Shown here: piece after piece, positions 8,747 through 17,653 of the stretch | How positions within the stretch are numbered: position 1 is the first letter of the stretch | Layout: each line of letters starts with the position of its first letter | Assembly: GCF_900110855.1 (NCBI RefSeq) | Contig: NZ_FOFA01000013.1 | Coordinates: 1-64,000, forward strand | Reading direction: 5' to 3' | Length of the DNA stretch: 64,000 nt | DNA from: Microlunatus flavus | Lineage (GTDB): Bacteria; Actinomycetota; Actinomycetes; Propionibacteriales; Propionibacteriaceae | Program-made: the position numbers and the translations under genes | The notes under the pieces: model-generated | Databases searched by the model: none | What the model saw: the letters and a program-made list of their open reading frames with translations, nothing else | What the model was told of the DNA's origin: nothing

Positions 8747-8898
8747 AGACGAGCTCGCTGCCCCCGAGTCGGACCGTCCGTCGCGCTGGTCGCGAAGTCC
8801 TCGTGCTCTGCACGGTCTGCAAGCTGGGCAGAGCACGTCCATCTCACGATGTCGTGGGTTTCTGGTGACGCCCGGGGCAGGCGGACGCAGGGGCCGGG

Positions 8899-10209
8899 TC
8901 AGAGGCCGAGCCCGCGGCGGCCGATCTCGTTGAGCCGGTCGGGGCCGAACCGGTTCGGCCAGCTCGCCTCGTAGTCCTCCTCGGGGAAGTCCGAGGGGCT
9001 CTTGCCGGTCAGGAAGGCCTCGCGCACGGAGGCGGCGTACGCCTCGTTCTTGGTGCAGCGCGGGGCGGCCGGGATGTAGATGACGTTGCCCCAGCCCTGC
9101 TGGTCGGTGACCGGCGCGACCGCGTGGATCATGTCGCAGTGCCACCACACCGAGTCGCCCGGCTCGACGTCGGGGATGCCGGACAGGGCCCGGGTCAGGA
9201 TGGCGTGGTAGCGCTCGTTGACCGGGAACGTGCGGTTCGGCTGCACGCCGCACATCTCGCCCTCGTCGACGTCGTCGAGCAGCGGGCGGAGCATCAGGTA
9301 GGCCATCGCCTTCGGGATCGGCACCGTGTGCAGCACGCCCTGGTCATGGGCCATCTCGCTCAGCGCCGTCCAGCCCTGGAACGTGCGGAACGCCGAGCAC
9401 ATGGTCGAGCCCGGGTACTGCGCCGCCTCGGTGCGGTACGCGGCGTCCCACGGGTCGTACGCGGCGACGTCGCCGGAGAACAGGTGCCGGAAGTGCTGCT
9501 GGTAGCCCTCGGTCATCCACAGGTCGAGCGTCCCGGGGTCGAGGTGGGTGCCCAGGCCGCCCGAGGTCGCGCCCGGCGGGCGGCGGCGGATCCGGTCGGG
9601 GTAGAGGGTGTCGACCTCGGGCTCGAACCAGCGCCGGCCCTCGCTCTCGTGCGTCCAGCGGCCGTTGAGGAACGCCTGCACCGTCGCCATCCGCGGGTCC
9701 TGGCGGGCCTCCATCTGCGCCGCCGACCAGTAGATCGGGTAGATCTCCGGCTTGCTCATCTCCGCGCCGAGCGTGCCGAAGAAGTCGTCGGCCGGCCCGG
9801 CGTAGCTCTCGAAGAAGCGGTTCGACTCGACGTAGTCCACGACGCCGGCGTCCCAGGCCTCGGCCCGGTCCCGGTCGAAGTGCCCGCGCACCACGGCGCA
9901 GCCGCGACGCTTCAACAGCGCCACCTGCTCCTCGCTGACCGTGCCCGCCTCGATGTCGGCGTACTCGATGACCGGCCAGACGTCCTCGCCGCGGGCCCGC
10001 GCCGCCTCGATGTCGGCGATCTCGCCCTCGAGGAACGCCTCGACCTCCGCGACGACCTGCTCCACCGTGCGGCCCGACGCCTCGATCCGGGCGCGGATCG
10101 CGGCCTTGATCTGCCCCGTCGCCGCAGGGATGTCGTCGGGGATCGTCTCCCAGTGGGGGAGCCCGGTCAGCGCGCTGACCGGCGTCGAGGCAGCGGTGCT
10201 CGTGGACAT
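8899..10209 (-). CDS. DUF1479 (YbiU-like) putative Fe(II)-dependent oxygenase
   Basis: A 436-residue protein matching the DUF1479 family, which belongs to the cupin/phytanoyl-CoA dioxygenase-like superfamily. A likely metal pair H-x-D lies in GTHLDPGTLDLW, with a distal histidine in MIHAVAPV. No enzymatic activity is firmly known for the family. The start is ATG at 10209. It is divergent from a ROK repressor, with a 124-base spacer carrying two copies of an operator-like 14-mer, so the two genes are probably co-regulated. A sugar or sugar-derived inducer is suggested only by the ROK partner. Confidence 0.82.
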   Translation of the reverse strand: MSTSTAASTPVSALTGLPHWETIPDDIPAATGQIKAAIRARIEASGRTVEQVVAEVEAFLEGEIADIEAARARGEDVWPVIEYADIEAGTVSEEQVALLKRRGCAVVRGHFDRDRAEAWDAGVVDYVESNRFFESYAGPADDFFGTLGAEMSKPEIYPIYWSAAQMEARQDPRMATVQAFLNGRWTHESEGRRWFEPEVDTLYPDRIRRRPPGATSGGLGTHLDPGTLDLWMTEGYQQHFRHLFSGDVAAYDPWDAAYRTEAAQYPGSTMCSAFRTFQGWTALSEMAHDQGVLHTVPIPKAMAYLMLRPLLDDVDEGEMCGVQPNRTFPVNERYHAILTRALSGIPDVEPGDSVWWHCDMIHAVAPVTDQQGWGNVIYIPAAPRCTKNEAYAASVREAFLTGKSPSDFPEEDYEASWPNRFGPDRLNEIGRRGLGL

Positions 10210-10235
10210 GGTGGTGACCTCCGCGGTGAGTAGTC

Positions 10236-10305
10236 AGGACTCTTTACTGAACCCGTGGTGGAACTGTAGGACACCGTCCGGCTAAAGTGCAAGGACTCCT
10301 TACTG
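10236..10305. promoter_or_regulatory. Two operator-like direct repeats (ROK control region)
   Basis: AGGACTCTTTACTG at 10236-10249 and AGGACTCCTTACTG at 10292-10305 differ at one base and are 56 bases apart in the divergent promoter region. They stand out as AT-richer than the surroundings and are candidate binding sites for the ROK protein. Confidence 0.6.
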
Positions 10306-10333
10306 TTTTTCGGCGGTGCGACGAGAGGACCCC

Positions 10334-11488
10334 ATGACCGACACGTCCGGCACGCCGCGGGCCTCCCTGGCGCTGCTGCGCCGGATCACCGACCGCCACG
10401 TCGTGGACCAGCTGCTGGCCACCGAGGCGATGACGCGGGCCGAGATCGCGGCCGCCACCGGCATCTCCAAGCCGACGGTGTCGGAGGCCGTGCGCCGCCT
10501 CGAGCAGGACGGCGTCCTCGTGGAGGTCGGGGCCGCGCCGTCGGGGCGACGGGGGCCGGCGGGCGTCCACTACCGGCTGCGCGGGGACCTCGGCGTCGCC
10601 CTGGCCCTCGAGGGCGGGCCCGACGGCCTCGTGGCCGAGGTGCTCGACGTGCGCGGCGCCGTGCTGCGACGGACGTCGCGGGCCACGCCGAGCCCGGTGA
10701 CCGGAGCCGTGCTCGCGCCCCTCCTCGCCGGCCTCGGGGAGGAGGCCACGACCGACCTGCCCGGCCCCGTACGCGCCTGCGCCCTGTCGCTCGCCGGTCC
10801 GGTCGACCGCGCCACGGGGCGGCTCGTGCACCTGCCGCACTCGCCGTTCCTCGTCGACGAGCTCGACGTGCGACCGCTGCTCGAGCCGCTGCTCGGCGTC
10901 GGGGTGGAGGTCGACAACGACGTGAACTGGGCCGCGCTCGCCGAGCGCGACGAGGGGGTCGCGGCCGGGGTGGAGGACTTCTGCTACCTGCACCTCGGGC
11001 ACGGGCTCGGCGGTGCGCTCGTGCAGGGCGGGCAGCTCGTCCGCGGCCACACCGGCCTGGCGGGGGAGCCCGCCCACGTGCTGACCACCGGGCCCGGCGG
11101 GCGGGCGATGGCCCTGGTCGACTGCTTCGGCGAGCTCGGGCTGCTGCGCCCGGGCTCCGACACGATCGCGGTCGACGCGGTGGTGCGGGTGCTGGAGGGC
11201 GGCGACCGGGAGGACGTGCGACGCCGCGACGTCGTCGTCGAGGCCGTCGCCGGCGTGCTCGTCACCGTCGCCGCGCTGCTCAACCCCGCGGCCGTCGTCG
11301 TGGGAGGGCCCTGGGCCGGCGCGGCGGACTTCACCGCCCGGCTGGTCCACCGTGCGGACGCCCTGCTCGTCCCGCCGACCCGCGTCGTCCCGGCGGGGTT
11401 GGGTGGGGGCGCGCCGCTCCGCGGGGCCCGCGTCGCCGCACTGGGGTCGCTGCGGGCCGAGCTCTTCGACCTCGCACGGACCGCCTGA
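10334..11488 (+). CDS. ROK family transcriptional regulator
   Basis: A 384-residue regulator. An N-terminal winged helix-turn-helix (MTRAEIAAATGISKPTVSEA, about residues 34-53) is followed by a ROK sugar-kinase-like fold containing DNDVNWAALAE and a GHGLGGAL segment. The cysteine cluster (CxCGxxGC) of active ROK kinases is absent: only one Cys remains in the ALVDCFGELG region, so it is probably a pure repressor. The ATG at 10334 has GAGAGG 5 bases upstream. It faces away from the DUF1479 gene and likely controls both transcripts through the twin repeats between them. Confidence 0.88.
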   Translation: MTDTSGTPRASLALLRRITDRHVVDQLLATEAMTRAEIAAATGISKPTVSEAVRRLEQDGVLVEVGAAPSGRRGPAGVHYRLRGDLGVALALEGGPDGLVAEVLDVRGAVLRRTSRATPSPVTGAVLAPLLAGLGEEATTDLPGPVRACALSLAGPVDRATGRLVHLPHSPFLVDELDVRPLLEPLLGVGVEVDNDVNWAALAERDEGVAAGVEDFCYLHLGHGLGGALVQGGQLVRGHTGLAGEPAHVLTTGPGGRAMALVDCFGELGLLRPGSDTIAVDAVVRVLEGGDREDVRRRDVVVEAVAGVLVTVAALLNPAAVVVGGPWAGAADFTARLVHRADALLVPPTRVVPAGLGGGAPLRGARVAALGSLRAELFDLARTA

Positions 11489-11563
11489 GCGGCGACGACG
11501 GAGCCACCGCCCGCCGTCGAGGCCTTCGAGCCGCGCGGCCTGGTCCTGACCGGCGCGCGCGTC

Positions 11564-11579
11564 GCCCGCTGACGCGGGC
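11564..11579. terminator. Short GC hairpin between convergent genes
   Basis: GCCCGC at 11564 pairs with GCGGGC at 11574 around a TGAC loop, between the ROK gene and the convergent small gene. The adjacent 75 bases show nothing else recognisable. Confidence 0.4.
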
Positions 11580-11594
11580 CCTCAGAGGGAGGGA

Positions 11595-11927
11595 TCAGCC
11601 GTAGCGGTGGCTCTTCTCGGCGTGGCCCGCCGGGCGGGTGCAGGCGCGACCGTTCATGGACTTGTGCCCGCAGAGCCCGTCGGTCGCGGCCGGCTCGACC
11701 GGCAGGAGGGCGTCCTCGGCCCCGGTCGCCGCGGTCGGTGCCGTGGTCTTCGCGGCGCGCGGCTTCTTGACCTTGGGCGCGGGGCTCGTCGTCGCGGGGA
11801 CCTCCTCGACCAGGGCGGTCGGCTCGGGAGCGGCCTGGGCCGCGGCCTCGCGCCGGGTCGGGCCGCTCGCCCTCAGCCGCGCGTACTTCGCCTCACGCAT
11901 CGCCCGCTGGGCGTCGACCTTGCTCAT
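11595..11927 (-). CDS. Small basic protein with a C-terminal Cys/His motif
   Basis: A 110-residue hypothetical protein. The N-terminal 30 residues are charged and helical, the middle is Ala/Pro/Thr/Lys-rich and probably disordered, and the C-terminus has a compact motif C-x-H-K-x5-C-x5-H-x4-HRY that could bind one metal ion. Similar tails occur in small actinobacterial proteins of unknown role. ATG start. It is convergent with the ROK gene and stands alone. No function can be assigned. Confidence 0.6.
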   Translation of the reverse strand: MSKVDAQRAMREAKYARLRASGPTRREAAAQAAPEPTALVEEVPATTSPAPKVKKPRAAKTTAPTAATGAEDALLPVEPAATDGLCGHKSMNGRACTRPAGHAEKSHRYG

Positions 11928-12001
11928 CGGCAGTCCCTGGTCGGCTCGTCGCGCATCACGCCCGGAAGCGTACGAGGTGGCTCCGACGGTCCCGGTGGGG
12001 T

Positions 12002-12283
12002 TCAGGAGGGCGGCGTCAGCTTGGCGCGCATGGTGGCGGTGTCGTCGGTCCAGATCGCGGCGTCGAGCCGCGCGACGACGACGAGGTCATTCATGCGTGC
12101 GGTGCGCAGGCGGACGTCGGCCGTCCGCCCGAGGTCGCGCAGGGCCTGGCGGACCTCGTCCGCCACGGCGTCGTCGGCGACGGCCCGCGTGCTCTGGCCT
12201 GCGGCGAGCGCCTCGGCGAACATGGTCTCCGCGAGCCGCCGGGCGCCATCGGCTCCCGGCACCGGCGCGTCGTCCACGGTCAC
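12002..12283 (-). CDS. Hypothetical protein, 93 residues
   Basis: A small soluble protein of no recognised family: an acidic N-terminus, a helical middle (RRLAETMFAEALAAGQSTRAV) and a C-terminal part ending in TMRAKLTPPS. Its GTG start overlaps the stop of the methyltransferase gene (GTGA), which fixes the start and implies translational coupling. Codon use matches the neighbours. It could be a small partner of the methyltransferase, but nothing in the sequence shows this. Confidence 0.6.
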   Translation of the reverse strand: MTVDDAPVPGADGARRLAETMFAEALAAGQSTRAVADDAVADEVRQALRDLGRTADVRLRTARMNDLVVVARLDAAIWTDDTATMRAKLTPPS

Positions 12284-13095
12284 CTCCGGCTCGCCGACGT
12301 GTGGCGGACGCGCTGCGTGAACGCGATCTCGCCGCGGTCCAGGCCCAGGTCGGCCACGCGGGCGGCGACCGCCGCCCGGACGTCGCCCCGGCGTTCCTCG
12401 CCGACCGCCTCCCACAGCGCCCGCTGCCCGTGCGACCAGCTGAAGTCCAGCAGCTGGTCGACGTCGCGGAAGCGCACCTCCAGCGTCGCGGCGACCGTCC
12501 GCACGCTCTCGAACCCGGCCCCGGCCAGCAGCCCCTCCACGCCCTCGTCGGAGTCGAAGGGATCGGCTCCCGAGGTGGTCGAGCCGCCGGGGTCCGGCTG
12601 CGGCAGGTAGGGCAGGAAGACGTCGTCGACCGCACGCCAGGCCTCGTCCTCCCCGGCGAACGTCGTGACCCCGACCCGGCCGCCCGGCACCAGCAGCTCG
12701 GCCCAGCGGCTCAGGGCCGCGAGCGGGTCGGGCAGGAAGAAGAGGACGAGCGAGGAGGCGACCAGGTCGAACGACCGCGGCGGCAGGCCGGGCCGCTGCG
12801 CGTCGTCCACCCGTACGTCGACCTGGGCGAGGTCGGCGAGGTCGGCGGCGGTCAGCCTGACCATCTCCGGGGCCAGGTCGAGGCCGACGGCCCGGCCGTC
12901 CGGACCGACCCGCCGGGCCAGGAGCTCGAGCACCGCCCCGCGGCCGCAGCCCACGTCGAGGGCACGCTCCCCGGGCCGCGGCGCGAGCGCGTCGACGAGC
13001 CCCGCGGCGATGGGGCGGAAGAACGGCACGCCGACGGCGTCGTACGTGGCCGCCGCACGGTCGAACACCCCGACGACGCCGGGAGGCGAGGTCAT
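12280..13095 (-). CDS. Class I SAM-dependent methyltransferase
   Basis: A 271-residue methyltransferase of the UbiE/Methyltransf_11 type. Motif I is ALDVGCGRGAVLELLA (about residues 44-59), the acidic post-I residue is in VGLDLAPEMV, and motif IV lies around FDLVASSLVLFF. The N-terminal FDRAAATYDAVGV segment is also typical. The substrate is not predictable. ATG start at 13095, back to back with the lipoprotein gene at 13176, leaving 80 bases for two promoters. Confidence 0.85.
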   Translation of the reverse strand: MTSPPGVVGVFDRAAATYDAVGVPFFRPIAAGLVDALAPRPGERALDVGCGRGAVLELLARRVGPDGRAVGLDLAPEMVRLTAADLADLAQVDVRVDDAQRPGLPPRSFDLVASSLVLFFLPDPLAALSRWAELLVPGGRVGVTTFAGEDEAWRAVDDVFLPYLPQPDPGGSTTSGADPFDSDEGVEGLLAGAGFESVRTVAATLEVRFRDVDQLLDFSWSHGQRALWEAVGEERRGDVRAAVAARVADLGLDRGEIAFTQRVRHTSASRR

Positions 13096-13175
13096 CGCCG
13101 CAGTGTGGCACCGGACGTATCAGGACCTTCATCCGCGTCTCCGGGAGCACGTCGCCGTCGGATCGGAGCCCACCC

Positions 13176-13661
13176 GTGCGTCTCGTCTCCCGCGTCTCCT
13201 CGCGCGTCACCGTGCCTGTCCTGGCCCCGCTGGTCGCCTGCGCGGCCCTCGCCGGCTGCTCGTCGTCCGCGTCCGAGGCCGGCAGCGCGACGCCCGCCCC
13301 GGCCAGCTCCGCAGCCAGCTCGGGGCCGCCCGCCTCCGCGCCCGCGTCCTCCGCGCCCGGGTCGTCCGGAGGGGAGATCACCTTCACCGGCGCACTGTCC
13401 GGACGGATGACCGCGAACGCCTGCCACGACGGGATGGCGCAGCTCGCCGTCACGGTGGACGGTGAGGAGCAGACGTACAGCGGCCTCATCGACGCCGACG
13501 ACTTCACCTTCGCCGTCCCGCACTCGACCGGCTACACGCTGGCCGACGGCACCTCGAAGCCCTCCGTGTCCGGCACGACCTACACCGTCAAGAACACCAG
13601 GCTCGTGAGCATCACGAACGACGACACCATCACCGCGAACGGTTCCGTCACCTGCCCCTGA
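13176..13661 (+). CDS. Lipoprotein of unknown function
   Basis: A 161-residue secreted lipoprotein. A lipobox LAGC follows a hydrophobic signal segment, with the cysteine near residue 28. A Ser/Ala/Pro-rich tether of about 40 residues precedes a compact C-terminal domain that begins EITFTGALSGRMTANACHDG and ends VTCP. Two cysteines in the mature domain could form a disulfide. GTG start. It resembles the small actinobacterial lipoproteins once grouped as LpqH-like only in general layout. Role unknown. Confidence 0.75.
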   Translation: MRLVSRVSSRVTVPVLAPLVACAALAGCSSSASEAGSATPAPASSAASSGPPASAPASSAPGSSGGEITFTGALSGRMTANACHDGMAQLAVTVDGEEQTYSGLIDADDFTFAVPHSTGYTLADGTSKPSVSGTTYTVKNTRLVSITNDDTITANGSVTCP

Positions 13662-13752
13662 GGCGCTCACGAGGAACCGCCTCACCCGGACGGCACGGCA
13701 CCTCACCCGCTCGGGGGAGGTCCGGCCGGCCGGTGACGGCGAGCGTGGAGGC

Positions 13753-14925
13753 ATGCCCACCCGCACCCCGCTCCCGCAGCCGCCGTCCGCCCTGGTTCCG
13801 CGCCCGACGGCGCCACCACGCCCGCTGCTGCTCGTCGCCGCCCTGCTCGGGCTGGTGGCTGCTGCCGTCGGCGCGTGGCTGGCCGTCCACCCGGCCTCGG
13901 CGCTCTCCCGCGACCCCGAGGTCTTCGTCCTCCGCGCGCTGCTGGGTCCCCGCGCCACCGCCGCGGTGGTCGGGGCGCTCGGGCTGGCGGGAGCGGCCGG
14001 CGCGCTCTCCGCCCTCCGGGCCCCGCGGCGACGGTCCCGCCGGCTGCTCGTGCTCGCGCTCGTGGAGGTGGCCGGCTTCGGCGTCGCCCTGCAGAGCGTC
14101 ACGACGATCTCGCTGGCGGGCTACCTCCTGGCGGCGGCCCTGCCGCTCGGCGTCGTCGTGCTGCTCGCCCTGGTCGTCCGCCGCTACCGCCGGCTCCGCT
14201 GGCCGGTGCTCGTCGGCGTCCTCGCCGTGCTCCTCGCCGTCGCGAGGTCCTGGACCTCGGCGACCGCCGCCCTCGGCCGGCTGGGGCAGGCCCTCGCCGC
14301 CGGTTTCGCGGCGGCGGCGCCCCGGATCGGCACGACCGTGCTGGTCGTCGCCGTCACCGCGGCCTGGGTGCTCGTCGTCCTGCGGCTGCTCCGCGGCTCG
14401 GAGGGCGTACGGACGGCGGGCGGCTGGGTGCTGCGGCACCGCGTCGCCCTCACCCTGGTCGCCGCCGCCGGGCCGCTGCCGTACGGGTTGCTGCGGCTGA
14501 CCTGGCTGACGCCCCACCCGCTGCTCGCCCCGGGCGGGTTGAGCGGGGAGATGCGCCTGTGGGGCCTGCTGCTGGGTGGCGCCGCCCTGCTCGGGAGCGT
14601 GCTGACCCTCGGGCTCGTGCTGCCGTGGGGCGAGCGGTTCCCGCGGTGGTTCCCGCGTCTGGTTGGACGACGCGTGCCGGTCGCGGCGGCCGCCGTGCCC
14701 GGCGGCCTCGTCGCCGGCCTCCTGTCGGCGGCGGCCGTGCCCATGCTGCGCATGGCGCTGCTGCCGGCGGCGGACGAGGTCGGGGACGGGCTCACCCGGC
14801 TGGAGCGGCTCGAGCTCGCGCTGGTCTTCCCGTTCTGGGTCTGGGGTCCGGCGCTGGCGCTGGCGGTGTGGGGCTACGCGCAGCACCGCTCCGTCCAGGG
14901 CGCGCCGGCGCCCGCGAGAGGATGA
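13753..14925 (+). CDS. Polytopic membrane protein of the two-component operon
   Basis: A 390-residue, very hydrophobic protein with roughly eight to nine predicted membrane segments and an arginine-rich cytoplasmic loop (RRRSRR) near residue 95. No catalytic motif is visible. It is followed after 3 bases by the histidine kinase gene, so it may be the sensor partner or the target of that system. Start ATG. Proteins of this layout sit beside NarL-type two-component systems in other actinobacteria; the function is unknown. Confidence 0.75.
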   Translation: MPTRTPLPQPPSALVPRPTAPPRPLLLVAALLGLVAAAVGAWLAVHPASALSRDPEVFVLRALLGPRATAAVVGALGLAGAAGALSALRAPRRRSRRLLVLALVEVAGFGVALQSVTTISLAGYLLAAALPLGVVVLLALVVRRYRRLRWPVLVGVLAVLLAVARSWTSATAALGRLGQALAAGFAAAAPRIGTTVLVVAVTAAWVLVVLRLLRGSEGVRTAGGWVLRHRVALTLVAAAGPLPYGLLRLTWLTPHPLLAPGGLSGEMRLWGLLLGGAALLGSVLTLGLVLPWGERFPRWFPRLVGRRVPVAAAAVPGGLVAGLLSAAAVPMLRMALLPAADEVGDGLTRLERLELALVFPFWVWGPALALAVWGYAQHRSVQGAPAPARG

Positions 14926-14928
14926 GCC

Positions 14929-16158
14929 ATGGCCCCCTCGCGACGCCGCGTCGTGCCGAGCCGGCCGGTCCTGCGCCGCGAGGCGCTCGGGGCCGCCTGG
15001 CTGCTGGTGGGCGCCGCGATCGGGCTGGCGGCGCTGCTGCTGGTCACCGGGCTCGTGCAGGTCGTCGCCCCGGGACGGGGGTCGGCGAGCGTGGCGCTGA
15101 CCCTGGCCCTGGTCCTCCTCGTCGCCCTGCTGGGGCTGCTGCCCGGCGTCCGCGAGCTCGAGGTCACGGCGGCCCGCACGCTGCTCGGGGTCCGCAGCGA
15201 GCTCGTGCTGCCGGAGGAGCCCGCTGCCACCCACCGGCGCCGGACCGTCGCCACCGTCGCGACCCACCTGGTGCTCGGCCTCCTGGCCGGGGTGCTGCTG
15301 GTCGGGGTGCTGCCCGCCCTGGTGGCGTCCGTCGTCGTCCAGCTGCGGGGCGGACCCGTGCAGCTGGCGGGGCGGACCTTCGCGCCGTGGTCCGGGCCCG
15401 CCGCGCTCGCGACCGGCCTGGCCGGTGTCCTCCTCGTCGGGCTCGCGGTGACGGGTCTGCGCCGCCTGGCCGTGCGGGCCGTCGCCCGGCTGCTCGGCCC
15501 GACCGCGCAGGACCGGTTGGTCGTCGCCCTCGCGCGGCTCGAGGCCGAGGCCGCCCACACCCGGCTCGCCCGGGAGCTGCACGACGGGATCGGCCACGCC
15601 CTGACGATCATCGGGCTGCAGGCCGCTGCCGGCCGGCGGGTGCTCGCCAGCGACCCCCGCCGGACCGAGGAGTCGCTCGGGACCATCGAGGACACCGCCC
15701 GCGGCGCGCTGGGTGAGCTCGACGACCTGCTCGGCAGCCTGCGCAGCGGTGCGGTGGTGCGTGAGACGGCCCCGGGCCTGGACCGGCTCGACGCGCTGCT
15801 CGCGACCTACCGCAGCGGCGGCATGACGCTCGACTGCCGGGTCGACGAGCTGCCCTGGGTCCCGCGGCTGACGTCGACGACCGCGTACCTCGTCGTGGCC
15901 GAGGGCCTGACCAACGCGGCCCGGCACGCCGCGCCGGGTGCTGTGCAGCTGCGCGTCGCCACGACGGCCCGCGCGCTGCGGGTGCAGGTGTCGAGCCCCC
16001 GGACGCCGGCGGGCACGGTGCCCGCGACGGCGCGCGGCCTCGGGCTCACCGGCGTCGCCGAGCGGGTACGGCTGCTGGGCGGCAGCGTGCAGGCCGGTCC
16101 CGTCGGCGGGCGCTGGGTCCTCGACGTCGAGCTGCCCAGGAACGGCACCCGTGGCTGA
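14929..16158 (+). CDS. Sensor histidine kinase (NarL-type, HisKA_3)
   Basis: A 409-residue kinase with four hydrophobic segments in the first 190 residues, a HisKA_3 dimerisation helix with phospho-acceptor H218 in ARELHDGIGHALTIIG, and a C-terminal GHKL ATPase part with the N-box AEGLTNAARHAAPG and a G-box GLGLTGVAERV. It autophosphorylates and passes phosphate to the response regulator encoded immediately downstream, whose start overlaps its last 8 bases. The stimulus is unknown; the lack of a large extracellular domain suggests an intramembrane-sensing type. Confidence 0.92.
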   Translation: MAPSRRRVVPSRPVLRREALGAAWLLVGAAIGLAALLLVTGLVQVVAPGRGSASVALTLALVLLVALLGLLPGVRELEVTAARTLLGVRSELVLPEEPAATHRRRTVATVATHLVLGLLAGVLLVGVLPALVASVVVQLRGGPVQLAGRTFAPWSGPAALATGLAGVLLVGLAVTGLRRLAVRAVARLLGPTAQDRLVVALARLEAEAAHTRLARELHDGIGHALTIIGLQAAAGRRVLASDPRRTEESLGTIEDTARGALGELDDLLGSLRSGAVVRETAPGLDRLDALLATYRSGGMTLDCRVDELPWVPRLTSTTAYLVVAEGLTNAARHAAPGAVQLRVATTARALRVQVSSPRTPAGTVPATARGLGLTGVAERVRLLGGSVQAGPVGGRWVLDVELPRNGTRG

Positions 16159-16822
16159 GACGGACGCCCCCGTGCTGCGGGTGCTGGTCGTCGACGACGA
16201 GCCCCTCGTGCGCCAGGGGCTGCGGATGATCCTCGAGGCCGAGCCGGACCTGGCGGTGGTCGGCGAGGGCGGCAGCGGCGCCGAGGCGGTGGCGCTGTCC
16301 CGCACCCTCGAGCCTGACGTGGTCTGCATGGACGTCCGGATGCCCGACGTCGACGGCATCCGGGCCACCGAGCTCGTGCTCCGGCTGCCGCGGCCGCCGA
16401 AGGTCCTGGTGGTGACCACCTTCTCCAGCGACGACTTCGTGCTCGCCGCGCTGCGGGCCGGGGCGGCCGGCTTCGTCCTCAAGCGGGCGACGGCCGCCGA
16501 GCTGGTCGCCGCCGTGCGCGCCGTGGCGGCGGGGGCGAGCCTCCTCTACCCGGACGCGGTGCGCCAGCTCGCCCTGGCCGCCCACCGGCCGTCACCCGCG
16601 CCGTACGAGGGGCCACCGCTGACCCCACGCGAGGCCGAGGTCCTCGCCCTCGTGGCCCAGGGCCTCACGAACGCCGAGGTCGCGGCCCGGCTGGTGCTCG
16701 GGACGGAGACGGTCCGCACCCACGTGGCCGCCGTCCTCCGCAAGCTCGGGGCCCGGGACCGCACCCAGGCCGTGGTGCTGGCGTACGAGGTGGGCCTGGT
16801 CGACCTCGGCCGACCGGGCTGA
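16151..16822 (+). CDS. LuxR/NarL-family response regulator
   Basis: A 223-residue regulator. Its receiver domain has the acidic pair DD at residues 15-16, the phospho-Asp in VCMDVRMPD near residue 60 and the conserved Lys in FVLKRA. The C-terminal LuxR helix-turn-helix reads LTPREAEVLALVAQGLTNAE and continues with VRTHVAAVLRKLGARDR. The GTG at 16151 overlaps the kinase stop. It forms the cognate partner of the kinase. Probable targets include its own operon; no operator was identified. Confidence 0.92.
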   Translation: MAETDAPVLRVLVVDDEPLVRQGLRMILEAEPDLAVVGEGGSGAEAVALSRTLEPDVVCMDVRMPDVDGIRATELVLRLPRPPKVLVVTTFSSDDFVLAALRAGAAGFVLKRATAAELVAAVRAVAAGASLLYPDAVRQLALAAHRPSPAPYEGPPLTPREAEVLALVAQGLTNAEVAARLVLGTETVRTHVAAVLRKLGARDRTQAVVLAYEVGLVDLGRPG

Positions 16823-16842
16823 CCGCGGCCTAGCATGCGGCG

Positions 16843-17628
16843 GTGCGGCTGCCCCTCTTCCAGCTCGACGCCTTCGCGACGCGGCGCTTCACCGGCAACC
16901 CGGCGGCGGTGGTGGTGCTCGAGGAGCTCCTCGACGACGCGCTGATGCAGGCGGTCGCGGCGGAGAACAACCTGGCCGAGACGGCGTTCCTCGTCGTAGC
17001 GGCGGACGGGCACCGGCTGCGCTGGTTCACCCCGGTCACCGAGGTCGCGCTGTGCGGGCACGCGACCCTCGCGGCGGGCGCGGTCGTGCTCGAGCGCCTC
17101 GAACCGGGCCGGTCGGAGGTGGTCTTCGCCACGGCCAGCGGCCCGCTGACGGTGCGCCGGGAGGGGACCGCGTACGCGATCGACCTGCCGGTCCGGACGG
17201 TCACGCCGGAGCCGCCGTCCGCCGCACTGGCCGCCGCCCTCGGCACGACGCCGGTGGAGACCGCGACCGACGGGGGCAACCACCTCGCGCTGCTGGCGTC
17301 GGCCGACGAGGTCCGCGCCCTGCGTCCCGACCTCGCCGCGGTCGCGCGGCTGGACCGCAGCGGGGTGGTCGTCACGGCCGCCGGGGACGGGCCGTACGAC
17401 TTCGTCAGCCGCTACTTCGCCCCGGCCAAGGGCATCGACGAGGACCCGGCGACCGGCGGCGCGCACTGCGGGCTCGTCCCGTTCTGGGCGGCGCGGACCG
17501 GGCGGACCTCGTTCCTGGCCCAGCAGGCCTCTCGTCGGGGTGCGGAGCTCGCCTGCCGGCTCGCCGGCGACCGGGTGGTGCTGGGCGGCGGCTGCGTGCC
17601 CTACCTCGAGGGCGTCATCGAGGTGTAG
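16843..17628 (+). CDS. PhzF family isomerase/epimerase-like protein
   Basis: A 261-residue PhzF-fold protein. The opening FQLDAFATRRFTGNPAAVVV, the presumed catalytic glutamate in NNLAETAFLV, and the later RYFAPAKGIDEDPATGGAHC segment define the family. PhzF itself isomerises a phenazine precursor, but most genomic copies are orphans of unknown substrate, and no other phenazine gene is nearby. GTG start 20 bases after the response regulator, so possibly co-transcribed with the two-component system. It converges with the TRIC-like gene. Confidence 0.9.
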   Translation: MRLPLFQLDAFATRRFTGNPAAVVVLEELLDDALMQAVAAENNLAETAFLVVAADGHRLRWFTPVTEVALCGHATLAAGAVVLERLEPGRSEVVFATASGPLTVRREGTAYAIDLPVRTVTPEPPSAALAAALGTTPVETATDGGNHLALLASADEVRALRPDLAAVARLDRSGVVVTAAGDGPYDFVSRYFAPAKGIDEDPATGGAHCGLVPFWAARTGRTSFLAQQASRRGAELACRLAGDRVVLGGGCVPYLEGVIEV

Positions 17629-17653
17629 GCGGCACGAGGCGTGGGGGCCGGTC

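Noticed and set aside
13648-16482. A 944-codon open frame on the minus strand opposite the kinase operon
   Set aside because: It shadows three well-supported plus-strand genes, is extremely Arg/Gly/Pro/Gln-rich and contains no domain; typical of open antisense frames in GC-rich DNA.
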